A stretch of 64,000 nt of DNA from Cylicocyclus nassatus (taxonomy: Eukaryota > Nematoda > Chromadorea > Rhabditida > Strongylidae): the NCBI GenBank assembly GCA_958299035.1, contig CATQJL010000112.1, forward strand, positions 81,362,636-81,426,635, read 5' to 3'. The translations under genes and the position numbers were made by a program. How positions within the stretch are numbered: the stretch's first letter is position 1; each line of letters begins with the position of its first letter. A model generated the notes under the pieces. That model saw only the letters and a program-made list of their open reading frames with translations, searched no databases and was not told the origin of the DNA. Below, piece by piece: positions 1 through 13,448 of the stretch.

Positions 1-1244
1 TGCGCAGTAGGTGTGAAATAGATGCGAATACTAGTTGCAAATCTCTGATTGTAGCCGGCATGCGTTTACTTAGAGGACTTTTGAAAAACGAAGTTTTCCA
101 TGACTCCTCAAATTTTTACGAAGTCCCCACTGACGTAAAATTAGTGATAAAACAACCATTTTGAAGCAACCACAAGAACAATAACAATTGTTGCCTGTTC
201 AAAGGACGCTTGACAGGCATGTGATTGAAGCACCATATCTATCAATGCGTTTACCTATACTACTTTTTGGTTTGAAAAAAAGAGGAGAGGCAATGGTTTA
301 AGTCGCTCTCTTCACTATACGATAGACTTTTGAGCGTTCTAATCGTCCAAATCAATAAAGTCCGAAACTTATGTGAACCCTCTATTATTTATGCTCCGAA
401 CTAACTCAATTGTAGTTCACTCACTGTAGTTTATGTTAGATCAGACTCTACCATTTCATTGGATCTTGGTTCAAATTATTGCCGTTTTCTGTTTGGTTTT
501 CTTCTAGCACTTTCATGCCTCACGCGTTAGTTTGAGTCTGGTTCCGTCTTATCACCTCAGTTATGCTTGGGCTAGCTTGTTTGGGCTTGAGACTTTTGCA
601 TTGTGCATCTTCTATCGGAGTTCTGTTCTCTCCCCAGAGTTTTGGTTGGGCGGGTTTTATCAATATTATTACCAATACACCTGCTTCCAACATATGCAAT
701 TGCTTATGTTGAGTAAGAGCATTTTTTGCTAAGAGCAGGGGGCATGAGACAGACTCCATTGAACCTCTATACCTGTGATGACTTCATATATGTCTAAACA
801 AGCTCACTCCCTTTCCATTCCCAGAAAGATTTTGCGGACTGGACTTGAACTGATTCAGTGGGGGTTTGCCTTTTTGTTTTATTTTTTTTCTTGTTGGTTG
901 GTTGGTGTGATGCTTCGTTCTTCTGTTGTATGGGCGCGCCTTGTGCGTATTAAATAAATAAATAAATAAATAAATAAATTGGTTTGGTGATAATCTAGAA
1001 ACAAATTTGAGAGTGAATATTAAGACGCATAATTTTTTGAAACTTTTCACAAAATGTAGTTTGGAGTATCATTCATACACATAGCCAAAATTCGTTGTTA
1101 TATGATTGCTTGTGCGCTGTAAACAAACCATTTGTTTATTTGAGCATCATTTTGGATTTGGCGCGCTTGGTGAGAGAACACGTTGGAGCATATTATTCAT
1201 TTATCATCTTGATGGTTAGCATGTCTGGAGGCCACTTTTATGTA
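1..1244. other. No gene recognised; AAAT microsatellite
   Basis: Only short reading frames on both strands. A (taaa)n microsatellite of about 30 bp starts at 950. Nothing else could be supported. Confidence 0.6.
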
Positions 1245-1479
1245 TCCTCCCCTCCACAGCTCGTGCTACCCTTGGTCTGCGTCTCACTTGCCACGTGTGG
1301 CTAAAATGTTGGCAACGTGGCAACAACATGTTTGCAACATGCCACAACATGTTGGCAGAACATTTTGGCCACGCCAACATGTTGCTGCATGTTGCCAACG
1401 TGTTGCTGCCAACGTTGCCAATGTGATATTCACACGTGGCATGTCCGCGACGCCACAAGGGTAGCACGGGTGTGGAGGA
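1245..1479. mobile_element. Inverted-repeat MITE with CAACATGTTG repeats
   Basis: Left end TCCTCCCCTCCACAGCTCGT, right end gtagcacgggtgtggagga, inverted over about 30 bp with small gaps. The interior (1308-1425) is a cluster of caacatgttg and gccaacgttg palindromes. Confidence 0.6.
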
Positions 1480-2205
1480 GACGATAAGTTAGCAGGTTTT
1501 ACGATTTTCCTTTGTTTTTACCTCAAAAAACGAAGTTCAGTTTGACCCGAAACCATTTGTGCCGAGCCCTGCCCCACCCTGCACCCCCCCCCCCTCCCAG
1601 ATAACCTCATTGATATTCTCCTAAAAACAATGAGACAGAAAACTTTGACTAGTATCTTGCCATTGAGAAGGATTATTTCTCGGAGACAAAAATCCGAGAA
1701 ATTGGGAATTCTTATACCAAATTGCTCTAAATCGCTGCTTCTAGCTATAAGGCTTGCTCTTGTTACCAAAACATTTTTGGTAGTATCGCCGTTCACAGCT
1801 GCTGATAACAGCTGTTCTCTTGGTAGCCCCAGGTAATCACCGCAACATTTTGACCATGTAACGAAATGCTATGTTGCAGTTCCCTGAATTGGCGTGACTT
1901 TGAACGCCAGGACTGTACAGCCTAGTTTTTATTGTAATGACCTGTAGAGTAAAGCCTGCGCTACTCCATCAAAATTAAGATTTTTGGAGCTGCTGCATCT
2001 GCTTGAGACACTCTCAACGTCAGCTATACGTCTGCCACGTTGAGTGTTTGTATTGACCGGAGTTTTCCTTGTTCACTCAGTCAGCTTCTGCTTCTATCTG
2101 TTTCGTAGCTAGCCTACTGTCCTAGTCTGCTGGATAACTTCTCTTTAAGTATATTCCATGTTAAACGGAAAATTCCAGAAATTTTATTAGGCTTTTTAGA
2201 TTATA

Positions 2206-3053
2206 TTGAGTTGTCCCATAAGTCCCTTTTCATTTTTGAGTTTTCGCTGTAGTAAGTCATACACTTCTTATTCTGATAGACATCAGGATATTATTCGATA
2301 GAGCAAAGCAAGCTCTAGACGGCGCTTATGCTTTTGCGCAAGCTGGTCCATCTCGAGTTCTAAACCAAAATCTAAAAAATTTCGGATGCCTAGAAGATCG
2401 AAAATTTTTATATCTTCGTTCAAAAAATCCTACAGATCTCTAACTCGCTCACGCATATACATTCCACATCAAACATTCATATGTGCCGTTGCTTTATTTT
2501 TTATCAGCTATAAATAAAGAAACCGAAAATTTTCCTGTTTTTACCGAAGTGATGCTGTGCTGTTCTCACACTAACAGTTGTTTACTACAAGCACTTAAAA
2601 GTACAACTGTAAATTTTTAGCTCTGGTTTCCGAGAAATGTTGATTTAAGCGTGAAAAAGCTGAGTGAAGAAAGCTAAACTTGACATTTCTCGTGAACCAG
2701 AGCATATAGACCAAACTATGGTAGTACTTCTGAGGGCTTCTATTATACAATTGTTATTGAAAGAACAGCACAGCATTACTTATGTAAAAACATGGAAATT
2801 TTCGGTTTCTTGATTTTTGGCTGATAAAAAAATATAGCAACAGCACATATGAATGTCTGATGTGGAATGTATACGCGTGAGCGAATTAGAGATTCGTAGG
2901 ATTTTTTGGACGAAGATATAAAATTTTCGGTTTTCTGTGCAGCCAAAATTTTTTAGATTTTGGTTTAGAACTCGAACTGGACCAATAGAATAAGAAGTGT
3001 ATGACCTATTACAACGACAACTCAGAAATGAAAAGACTGATGGGACAACCTAA
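2206..3053. mobile_element. Tc1/mariner-type long-palindrome MITE
   Basis: 848-bp near-palindrome with ends TTGAGTTGTCCC and GGGACAACCTAA and TA on both sides (2204-2205, 3054-3055). Related to the 25504-26451 element through shared subterminal sequence including gatagagcaaagcaagctct. No protein is encoded. Confidence 0.8.
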
Positions 3054-3459
3054 TATTTTCACCCTTTTTTTGTTACCTGAACTCGATTTATTGAGTAAAG
3101 CTTGGTTTTTTGGGAAAGAAATTAACGTTAATATGTGCATTTTTTTGATTTGTCGATCGTTTCATACCTTGCCTTGAGAAAATTCTTCATTATTGTTATC
3201 ATCCCTTTTTATTTCTCAATAAATTTACAAATGTAACAGCCTCATATGCTGGAGACAATCTCAGTCGTCTCTTGATCGCCTTCCACCGTTTTCTAGTGAG
3301 GCATAAGCAACAGATTCGCTCAGATGGTACGAATGGCTAGTCAAGCGGTTAAGCCTTGTCTAAGTTGATTGAAGTCTTTTGCTATGTCTGGCATAGAAGG
3401 GATGGGTAACTCTTTCTGCTCGTCTGCGTCTCTCAATGCATTTCGGCACTCTCACTTAA

Positions 3460-3757
3460 TACATTCACGACAGTGCCGATTATTCAATGACTGCCATTTC
3501 GGACCAGAGCATATTTCACAAAATTGAGTTTGCGTAATCTTTTCAAGTCACTGATGGGTCCTGTGGTCTGAAGTGTTAATCTTTCGGGAAGTACGCTAAG
3601 AGTTGTATGCAGAAGTTTACTCGGTTTGCCTAAAAAGTTTCACCATGAACTAGCAAAATCAAAAACTCCAGAAAGCATACGACCCACCGGTGGGTCGTAT
3701 TGTCTGAAATGGCAGGACACGTACGACCCACCGGTAGGTCGTATTGTCGTGAATGTG
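3460..3757. mobile_element. TTAA-flanked (piggyBac-type) MITE with strong internal palindromes
   Basis: Ends TACATTCACGACAGT and its counterpart ATTGTCGTGAATGTG, flanked by TTAA (3456-3459, 3758-3761). It contains a perfect 24-bp palindrome at 3677-3700 centred on CCACCGGTGG, and a second copy with one mismatch at 3722-3743. No coding capacity. Confidence 0.65.
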
Positions 3758-4619
3758 TTAACTAACCGCTGCCGCAGCGCTGACCAACCAGAGGCGCACA
3801 TTAGTTAAACCACAATCCTTCCTAAAGTTGACATGGAAATGCAAATATGACATATGTAGCATTTATGTAGTGTGAATAAACATCGAAAAGAACTGAAAAA
3901 TGAAAATTCACATCAAATGAATTGATGCAAATAAAAATCAATCCTCTACTTGATTTTCTAATGACCATCGCATAGACTTTTTGACTAGTCTTAGGTGCAT
4001 TGTGCAATAAATTAAAATAAAATATTATTTCCGATTCTGTAAGAAACGCAACGAAGCAACATCATTGCGATCGCTACGATGGCGTTTTCGTATACACAAC
4101 GAGGACAGCTGGATACATATGATGCTCACTCGAGATCCGATAGATCGGTTTCTATCGGGATTCGTTAATCGGTGCATTAGGTGAGGTGGTTTCTTGCTGG
4201 TGACTGTAAGTGTAGTATGAGTACGTTTATGGGTTGGGTGCTTGCGCGCTCTAGCTGCATTGTCTTTCCCCTTTATTGCTTGGACAGAGGTCAATCTATG
4301 ACTGCATCTCTAGCGATGTTTCTGGAAAGATGATGTGTTCCTTCTTGCAGAGCTCATCAATCCGGAGAATATTGCAATGGCTGCAAGGCAAATATGACAT
4401 GTTTTATAGTCAAAGAATATGAAAGAATGGTGACAGAGGTAGTCACAAAACAGGCTGACCTCTAATTCAACTTTAGTTTTAGGGTAGAAAAGATCGCTTT
4501 ACCCAAACTCGTGAAGACCTGCATTTCTTTCCTCAAAATTGGTTTGTAATTTCCTTTGTATAATAGGTTGATGCAAATTTAGTGCATGTTCTTTGCGCTA
4601 CTGTTGCAGTGTAAGTAAT

Positions 4620-4960
4620 AAGATGTGAAAATATTAACTATTATTCGGTAGAGCAGAACAAGCTCTAAAGGTGGTTGAACATTGTAAAAAGATTGTTCCA
4701 AGCGGATTGAAAGTAAATACTCAACTCATAGATTTTATTCTGCTTTTTCGAAAAGTCCTTGAGTCCTACAGATCTCCAACTTGCTAAAGAGATGCATTTT
4801 CTGTCAGAAATCCATAAGTACAACTGTTGTATTCTTTCCACTGCTACAGATCAAGAAAATATATTTCTGCCAAAACTATGCTGGGCTGTTTCCACATGGA
4901 TTTTCATACTACAAACTTCTTCAATAACGATCATCTATGGTTATTATGTACAAAATAAAT
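4620..4960. repeat. Decayed piece of the long-palindrome MITE family
   Basis: The stretch attattcggtagagcagaac matches the subterminal part of the 2206-3053 element (attattcgatagagcaaagc), with further weak similarity after it. Ends are not preserved. Confidence 0.4.
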
Positions 4961-5054
4961 AATCAAAATACCGAAAGAGGCACTATCTTCGTCGGACCAT
5001 TTTTGTTCATTGTTTTCTGACCTCAAGAACAGATACGATGTACGTGTGAATGTC

Positions 5055-5262
5055 TAAGGCCCCGGACAGACTACACGCGATTTGATCGTCGCGACTCAAT
5101 CGCCGACATTTCCATTCATTTTCATTCCACGCTCAAAAATTTCGGGCTGGAAAAGTATCACAACCGAAATGCAAGTTGTTCGGCATGGAATGATGTTGTA
5201 ACAGTTGTCTCGTCGCGATTCAGTCGCGACGATCAAATCGCGTGAAGTCTGTCTGGGGCTTA
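5055..5262. mobile_element. Inverted-repeat MITE, AAGGCCCC family
   Basis: Ends taaggccccggacagacta and agtctgtctggggctta, with a longer inverted block cgcgatttgatcgtcgcgac inside. The same family occurs at 16388-16554 and 36541-36782. Confidence 0.65.
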
Positions 5263-5690
5263 ATGTGGAGAATAAATGTGCACAAGGACGGCCTGTGGGA
5301 TTTTTTTTAGCAGAAATCCGATTTTCAAGTATCTGGAATTCTGACTTCAGAACATACACAATTAACCTTTATGTAAATTTTATTGCTATCTTGTAGAGCT
5401 GTTTTGCTCTATTCGTGTTTTTGAAATTTCTTGGTACTTTTCCGTTATCCGGACCCATTTTTTCACGATGATCTCGCGAGATGCGCGCTCTAGATTTGAA
5501 ATCTCTCTCATTAAGCGTATGAGGACTATTTCCTTGCTACGTGTCAAAATAAAATTTACCACGTACAGTATTCCAAAATGTTTTTCCAAATCAATTCGGT
5601 GAGGTATAGGACATTTGAAATGACTTGAAAGCTGTTCATCTGTTCCTCATGAAAGCAGAAAAATCCAAAACCCAGCATAGCAGAACATGT

Positions 5691-5950
5691 CATTCATTCT
5701 CTGATTAAGAGACGCGAGCCCGCTTTGCTTACATTCATTAACAAGTTCGTGAATGAGTTTCGGTCGTTTCGGTTAATGTACTATTGAAATTTGTGGAAGA
5801 ACATGTTTGGGCTCGCTAAACCACGCAGTTTTAAACACGTTTTTCACGAATTACTCATAGTTTGAGCAAAACGCGTTAGAACTCATTCATGAACATGTTG
5901 AGCAGACGTACGCAAAGCGTGCTCGCGTCCCTTGGCCAAAGAATGAATGA
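5691..5950. mobile_element. Inverted-repeat MITE with CATTCATTCT ends
   Basis: Left catTCATTCTCT ... gacgcgagcccgctttg and right caaagcgtgctcgcgtc ... AAGAATGAATG are inverted copies, with matching gtgaatgagtt/aactcattcat blocks further in. About 260 bp, non-coding. Confidence 0.6.
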
Positions 5951-8369
5951 TATGGTTGCTGTCAGCAGTGAATCTAAATATCTTTCTTTTTAATTATTTT
6001 CGCCATACTAATCTGGCCGAGAAAGAAAAAAGATGGCTTGAAGTACCTGGCTGTCGCTTTTTCATCGTCTAAGTGATGGAACGATAGCCCACTTTTCTGT
6101 TTTAGGCAAATCGAAGGTGTTAATTTCACAAACGATGTTATTTTCATTGCGTCAATGCTTTAGAAACTGTTTAATAGAATTAGGGTCATTATTAACAAGA
6201 AAACAGATTGGACTTACGTTGGTAGGTAAGCTAAACAAACTTTTGGTAAAATTTGTTAAACATGTAGATGACAAGTCAATTTTTTTTGACACGTGGCAGG
6301 AAGTTGGCGCACCATCCTGTGAAGTTTTGACGAAATTTGGCACAAAGAAAAAGTAATATTCTTTTTTTGAAAAAGCAGGTGCGGGTAACGGAAAAGTACC
6401 AATTTCTTACATTTTTTATCATTTGCCACGGTAAGATGAAGAACGTGCACTGATTTATAAAACTATCAACATGGTTTGATGTTTCAAGGCGTTGTGAGCT
6501 GTTCCGTGATCCGCATCGTTATTTCATCCACTACTCTGCAAATGCTACAGATACAATGCTTGATGAACTGTTCAGAGTATTTAGGCTGCAAAAGGTAGGT
6601 TTCGAGGTAAAATTGTGAAAAAGTAAAAATCAAACAGAAAATTGAATTACAAAGCAAGCATATAGAAACATTAGTACTGTCATAATACTTTGCATATTAA
6701 TTGCGAAAGCGTGATAATCTTAGCTTTCTCAAAAAGCTAGATTTGGCAGTTCTGGCATGAGGCTTCCTTTGAAAAAAATACCCCTCCTCAGCCCCTCCTC
6801 CCCCCCCCCCCCCCCTCTACCCCATAACATTACCGATCGGTTTATTATTACATTTGAGAGATCATGTGAACTCATGTGCGATTTGGAGAGCAAATAGCTG
6901 CTTATGGAACATTTTTTACTTTTCGAAAAGTGTACCGATAGAGTGCAACGGCAAATTTGACGTTTGGGGTGCAATTTCTCATTTGCTTAGGTTATCCAAC
7001 ACAGGAGAGTTTGCGACGAAATTTTAATGTGACAAGAGCATATTTTTATTGATGAAGGATTGTTTTTGAAGACCTACAATTTGTGAAACAGGGCAGAAGG
7101 GGTCGTTATCTTCCTCGATTTGAATTCCTTCATTTGTTTTGAAGAAAGCGAAAGTTAATAGGACAATGGCTTGGACACGCACGTTTCATTGCAACGATTC
7201 GTCGCCTTGAACTGGCGTTGCGGTAATCTATGAAGTGCAAGCCTGAAAGGGAAAGATCATGCCCTTTACAAAGGTCATGTTTGGGACGATTTTTGGAATC
7301 ACGTGCTTTATTAAAGGTAGAAGGTGGTGGTATCTACGAATTGCGGAAAATTCCTAAGCAGATTCCAATTTCATCAATCACTTTAATCATTATCTGGAAA
7401 ATAACTTACTAGCTCTACTTATATCACATGAAAGCAAACCAAAATCTCGATTGATTCTGGACGAAACCGCGTCGGTCTGCCACTTATAAGCCTATCAACA
7501 AAATGAGCAGCACCTTACGCTGTGACAATAAGCTTTCTCGTTTATACTAACATTGCGATAATACATGAAGTGCAGGCATTAAAAAGATCGAATCTTTTGC
7601 AAAGGGGCATTTTCTGTTTTTTTTTCTTTGGAAAAAAAGCGTTGTTTGCCATCGACAACTTTTATCATTTAGAAAAGGAAAGGTATGACAGGAAAGAACT
7701 TAGAGAAATTTTTAGTTCGCACAGGAAATATACACCGTCCGCGCAGACTGCGCAATTGCGGGCGCGCTGGCTCCTCTTTCCCTCACTTTTTTTCTCTGTT
7801 CCTGTTCAAGTTATGAAATAAATCAAATTCAAATTATGAACCCCCATATTTAAATCTGGTCCTTTACATTCCACTCCTAACCCTTTTTTTCGATTAATTT
7901 GTTGAAGCTTGAATCGTATAAGCTTTTTCCCATTTTCCCTTTTTTTGCATGAACCACGGACAACCTTGTGATGCATCGTTTGCTCAACTGTTTGAAATTT
8001 TATCTTTGAATTATAGGTTGGGAACTCTACGCTGGATTTCATACGTCACGAACTTACTTCAGGTCGAACAAAGCATAGCACGATACAGTCTTATGCAAGA
8101 AAGTTTCTTGAAGAGAGGTGTCGCAGACCTGCAAACTGAGTGGCCAGTGGTTTGTCTAAGAGTTTGTTTTTTCAGATTGCGATCTAACAATTTTCTCATG
8201 GAATATGTCATTCGAATGTTCTACCATGACTTTAGACTATTTCATTATGAGTTGCCCAAAGATTTCAAATAAAAATTATTGGTCAAACACTTTCCCCAAA
8301 CTATGACATATGACATATGCGAGAAATGATTTATAAGCCAACTAACAATTATTATTATTATCTGTGGAC
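5951..8369. other. No gene recognised
   Basis: A/T-rich sequence with short frames only, a poly-C tract near 6803-6822 and T-rich runs. No protein, splice-supported exon or element ends were identified. Confidence 0.5.
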
Positions 8370-8780
8370 CAGTGGCGTACCCAGGATTTTCGCTCGGGGG
8401 GGGGGGGGGGACAAAAAATTTATTCCGATGAAGGCGCGTGGCTTTAGCCACGCACTCCGAAAAATTTTTTGGGATGCTTTCCAAAATTTCTCCGGACCCC
8501 TAATCCCAAAATATCAGAAAAAGGGGGCGTGGCGGTAAAAAAATTTTTTTAAAGCTAATTTTAATTTTCAAAAATTTTTAAATGTTATTTTAATTATTTA
8601 CAAGTAAAAACAGGTCCTCTGCACATTTTTATAATACATTCCACTTTCAAAAAGTTCGCAACCCTATCTCGGGGGGGGGGGGGGCCTTCGGGGGAGTGGA
8701 TTTTGGGGTTAGGGGCCGGGAAAAATTTTGTAAAGCATTCCAGAAAATTTTTCGGAGTGCGTGGCTACGATACGCTACTG
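8370..8780. mobile_element. hAT-like MITE with CAGTGGCGTA ends
   Basis: Left end CAGTGGCGTACCCAGG, right end TACGCTACTG, flanked by near-perfect 8-bp duplications (CTGTGGAC and GTGTGGAC). The interior has long G tracts and a repeated gcgtggctttagccacgc palindrome. Similar CAGTGGCGTA ends are common in hAT-derived MITEs of invertebrates. Confidence 0.75.
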
Positions 8781-9583
8781 GTGTGGACATATTAATGGAA
8801 CAGGTTAATAGTCAAGTCGTTGAGGTCGAGCGATAATCGTTTTTGCCGTTGTTGTAACAACCCACAAAAATCCCAAAACACTCCTCTGAAATTATCTTCA
8901 CCTCTGTTGTGTCCCACAAGATTCTGGATACGTCTCCGAAATATTCGGCTTTGTCACCATACACGATAAGCAAGGAGTAAAAAGACGATGGAGGCAAATG
9001 ATGAACTGGCTCTTGACTTAAAGTGAGCGCCTTATATAGCGTTCACTCCCGCACAGATTGAATCTCAAATAGATTATGCTAAGATAAGCCAAATCACCCT
9101 TCCCATAATGAAAGAAGATTAATGGTTTTTTCTTCTACATAAATTTACGGTAAAAGCAGCTGTTAAATATTATAGAAGCTCCACGGCTTATAGGGAGACA
9201 TTGAGATAGAAAATCATCGCCAAGTGCTCGGATGTTCTAGGCATCATACTGTACGTGCCGGCATGCAAGGCTGAAGCTCCGTCACTAAAACGACGTAGAA
9301 CTTACATATCCCAACCATTAACCAGTTTTCTGTCTTCACTACCAAAAGCGCCAATATCCGTTGTAAATAAGTCTTCTTGATAATTCGCCTCCAAGGACCT
9401 GACTGTCGTGTCCCATTTACCCCAATGTACCTCGGGTTCAATAATGCTGGTTCCATATGAGTTGTACTATGGAACCGACTGATCGCACTTCTTCACTGTA
9501 GGATTACTGTTTTAAAGCAATCAGCGCATGCTTCAAATGAACACAGGCACTTAAACTTTTTTATGCACAGCTGACTCCTACTC

Positions 9584-9722
9584 TTCGATTCAACTAGATT
9601 GGCGGTTGGAAGGTGGGGCTTCGTGATCTAATTGAGACACTCAGAGAGCACGCCCGTCTGCGGGAGAGGCGCAGACGTGCGCAAGCGGTCGCTTCCAACC
9701 GCCAATCTTGTTGAATCAAAGG
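9584..9722. mobile_element. Small MITE with TTGATTCAAC ends, unit 1
   Basis: Ends ttcgattcaactagattggc and gccaatcttgttgaatcaaa are inverted, with gcttccaacc/ggttggaag inside. Corresponding copies are in unit 2 (28505-28652) and unit 4 (59350-59497), so it is older than the array. A relative at 15667-17658 is the host site of the COPB2-carrying transposon. Confidence 0.65.
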
Positions 9723-12700
9723 CTATATTAGCAAGGACTCAACGAGGTTCACATCATGTCGACAGCTGAGAAGCTTAGAAGTCAAGTCGAAAGTAAATAA
9801 TCTTACTATATCTGCTGAAATGCTTAAGGAAAGGTGATTTAATAAAGCGGGAATTTTCCAAAAAACGATTTTCTAAGCTCAAGCCGATTCCCATTTTTCA
9901 AGAAGATTTCTTTTCGGCTATCCACTCTAATTTCTGAATCCAATGCCATAATGATCTAGATATCAGTGACAAAGGCCCACTCTGGCTATTTAGTTTTTTG
10001 ATCTCCAAAGTTGACCCCTACTTCAAAAGCGTGCAGAATCAGGATTATGGATGCTTGCCTTAGGTCTGTTGTGGGAACACAACACGGTTACATGTAATCT
10101 TCATCTAAAATATGCAAAGTCTTTCTTATAAGTAAAGTGTTTTCTACTTCTCAGCTTTTGCTGCGCTTCATACTGTAGTGCATCGTTCATAGTCTCATCA
10201 AATAGCCTTTTTGAAAAATAAGTCCCATTGCTCAGACAAGATGTCACAATAATCTCAAATCTTGGACTGAGATTATGAAATGCATAATTTGGGTTACTAG
10301 GCGAAATCATGCATTCTGCATAGTTACCTCTGAAGCGAAGAAAAACTGATTGTGCAGCTTTCAATTCCATCGAAAGTTGGATCGGAAATCAATTAAAACT
10401 TGCGAAAATCAAAATCATCATAATGCCTTGGTTTTTGCACAATGAAATCTCGTGAGCATAGAGTAATAAAAACGTTCTCACATTTTAAGGTTGCTGAAAA
10501 GCCGATTTTGCAAATTGGTTGTAGACTAAATTACATAGCACAGGACACGTTATTTGCTAATTACATGCGTTCTGTTTAAGCAATCTTCATAGAGCGCAGA
10601 TTAGTCTGCGGAACATAGACTGCAGTTTTTATAAATTTGTCCAATCCCTCTTTCTACTGCCCCCTATGAATAAAGGACCAGTGCATATATAGGTAAGAAT
10701 CGTATGTCATTCATCTCTGGTATTATCAGAAATTAAAAAATTTTGAATAAATAAGTTTAGAGGGCTGCCTTTGCTTTATACTGGGTATGTTTAGAAAAAT
10801 AATGTAGATCCTCATAAGTAAAAAGAAGCATTAATGGGTAGCTCATGTGCAAACCTTTCCTAAAGATTCGTGTAATTTCTTATTATATGCGTTAGAATTT
10901 TTCTGGATTCTATTCGTAGACTGCATCGCTTATCCAATCATTAAACTCTTGATTGGACAAATTTTCGAGCTAATTCTAACAACTACTATCATGTGAATCA
11001 CACTCCATATGCGTCCCAGTAATCTAGTGAGGATTCAACAACCCCCCCCCCCCCCTCCCAAAACATGTAATAGAAGCCTACTTGATTTGTTAAACTCGAT
11101 TTTGAGCATTCTGATAACATCCATGTAAACTGTTTAGTGTTTACTATATGATTAACTTAACTGGAGCCGAGTTTGATTTTCTTGAAAGTCGATATTTGGT
11201 GTCACAAAAAACCTCTATATTTCATGTTTGTATCAATTGAAAAAATGTTGTGACTTTTCAAAAGTATCGAAAAAACACTATCTATGGTAGTCCATGTATC
11301 GTGTAATTTCTTACCTTATGCGTCAAAATTTTTCTGGATTCCAATCTTAGACTGCATCGCTTAACAATCATTAAACTCTTCATTGGACAAATCTTTGTGC
11401 TAAATTTCAGAACTAGTAACATGCAAATCACACTCCATATCTGCGTCCTAGTAATCGAGTGAAGAATTCAACAAAAAAACCAAAACATGTAATAGAAGCC
11501 TACTTAATTTGTTACACCCCACTTTTGCATTCTGATAACATCCATGTGAACGGTTTAGCGTTTCCTATGTGGTTGACATAATTGGAGCGTCATTTGATTT
11601 TCTTGAAAGTCGATATTTGGTGTCACAAAAAACCTCTATCTTTCATGCCTCATCTTTATGTTATTCATGCAAATTATAGCCATCTTTCTAAAGACGACAT
11701 CTCCCATGACTTTGATTATTCCGAAACCCCTTCTGAAGTATCAGATTGGTTCACAAGTTTCTCCTAGTACATTAAGATTAGAAAAACATTTCAAGCTGTG
11801 TTCGTTGTAGAAATCCTTCCTTTTCCTATCTCATGTTGACAATTATATGATGGATGTTTATCTACGTCGTGCCCTTTGGTGACTCCCACATCCAACGGCG
11901 GTATTCATTCTTTCGGTAAAAGAGTTTCCATGGAATAGAGGCGCCATGCTATGTGTAAGATGACTCTGTCTCCATCATTTCGGTCAATCAATCCAGATTT
12001 CGTGATTCTGTTGTCTTCTTGGGTGTTTAGGTTTTTCCTAACCCTGCATTGTAGTCGTCAATTTGAACTTGTATAAAACTTCTATTTGTAGATGGCGTCT
12101 TCGATCTCCTCATAAAACTTGTCGAGCTTGCCTTCGTCTGTGCTTTCGTAGGCGAACAAAAATTACTGATTTTCTTCTGTCGTAAAGCGGCAAGGCACAA
12201 ACTACTAAAAACTACTAAAAAAAAGAAAGAAAAAGAGTTTTCCTTAGTAATGGCAGGAAAGCGAGGGGGAACGTCCGGAAGGCGACAAATGACCTAGAAC
12301 AGGCGCAGCTAGTGGCCACGCCCTGTCCGAGTTTCCCGTTGCTAGGATGCTCTGGATATTTCTTACTAACTATGACTTAAAAAATTAGTAAGAGTCGACG
12401 AGATGGCTAGTAGATGAAACAAAACACAAGCCTCCGACATCGCGTGCTGCAACTTCTAGTTGAGCAAGTCCCCATTTTTCTTTTGAGAGTTCGAGCTTCT
12501 GATCTTTATTTTTTTGTGTGGAGCAGTTACATTAGCAGCTACAAAATCAAAAACATTCTCCATATTTTGTTAAGTCCGCTCTGTTAACTCAAAGTCGAAA
12601 CTTCTTGGCAGACTGCGGCGTCTCTCACCTTTCCTGGTTCGACTTCTGAAATTTACCTTTTGAGGAAAATGAGAGCTATGGGGAACTCCACTACGGATGT

Positions 12701-13274
12701 GGATTGCTCTTTGAATGTCTCAGACAATTTACGGTACTATCAACGCTAAGCTTTGAAAAAGATATAAATTCCATAACCATCAGGAGATAAAATGCGCAAG
12801 CTTTGTGTTTTTGCAGAGTGTGACAAGTTTTGTATTGATGGTAATTCTTAAATCCGTACAATAAGAGAAAGACTGATAGGTCGCTCTCTTCAAACAATGT
12901 CGACCTGTTCTAGTTCAGACCAATTGTGCATTTTTCTTCGAAATTTGTTTTCACCAAGTTACTGATTGTGAGATGCATTTCCTTGAAGACTCGCAGTCCA
13001 AGACATATCAGTGAATAATTTTGACGGCAAAACCCGCTGAAAACGACTTTTGAATGCGTTTCATTATCTTAGGGGTTAATTGTGGGCATGACAATATCAA
13101 ATCATGAAAATAGCATTAGATTTCAAAGGATCTAAATGTCTCTTTGTGAAAGACATACAACTTTAAGCATGTTCTGGGTATGTCTGGTATATTTCAATAA
13201 TTTCATAAAGCTTGTTTTAGGTGAAAAAAAAACTTTTTCAACTTTGTGTAGAATGATTTGCACGATCACAACGA

Positions 13275-13280
13275 TTTATT
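13275..13280 (-). terminator. Polyadenylation signal, unit 1 PAN gene
   Basis: AATAAA on the minus strand about 170 bases after the stop codon. The motif and its surroundings are conserved at the same distance in unit 2 (33441-33450) and unit 4 (63776-63781), which supports a functional 3' end rather than a chance hexamer. Confidence 0.55.
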
Positions 13281-13448
13281 CATCAGTTGATGAAGGACTA
13301 ACGCTAAATTAAGCATCAAAGCGCCTAAATCCATGCTAAACCCAAGCTTTGCACAAACAGCGGATCGTACTTCTAGAGGGTATGAAAATACGGGCTGCTA
13401 CTAACTGAACCTCAGCTTGCTCAGACTAGTCAAAATACTGATAAGAGC

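Noticed and set aside
10101..10370. An 89-residue minus-strand open frame in unit 1
   Set aside because: Aligned sequence in units 2, 3 and 4 has frame-breaking indels and stops, and there are no splice partners.
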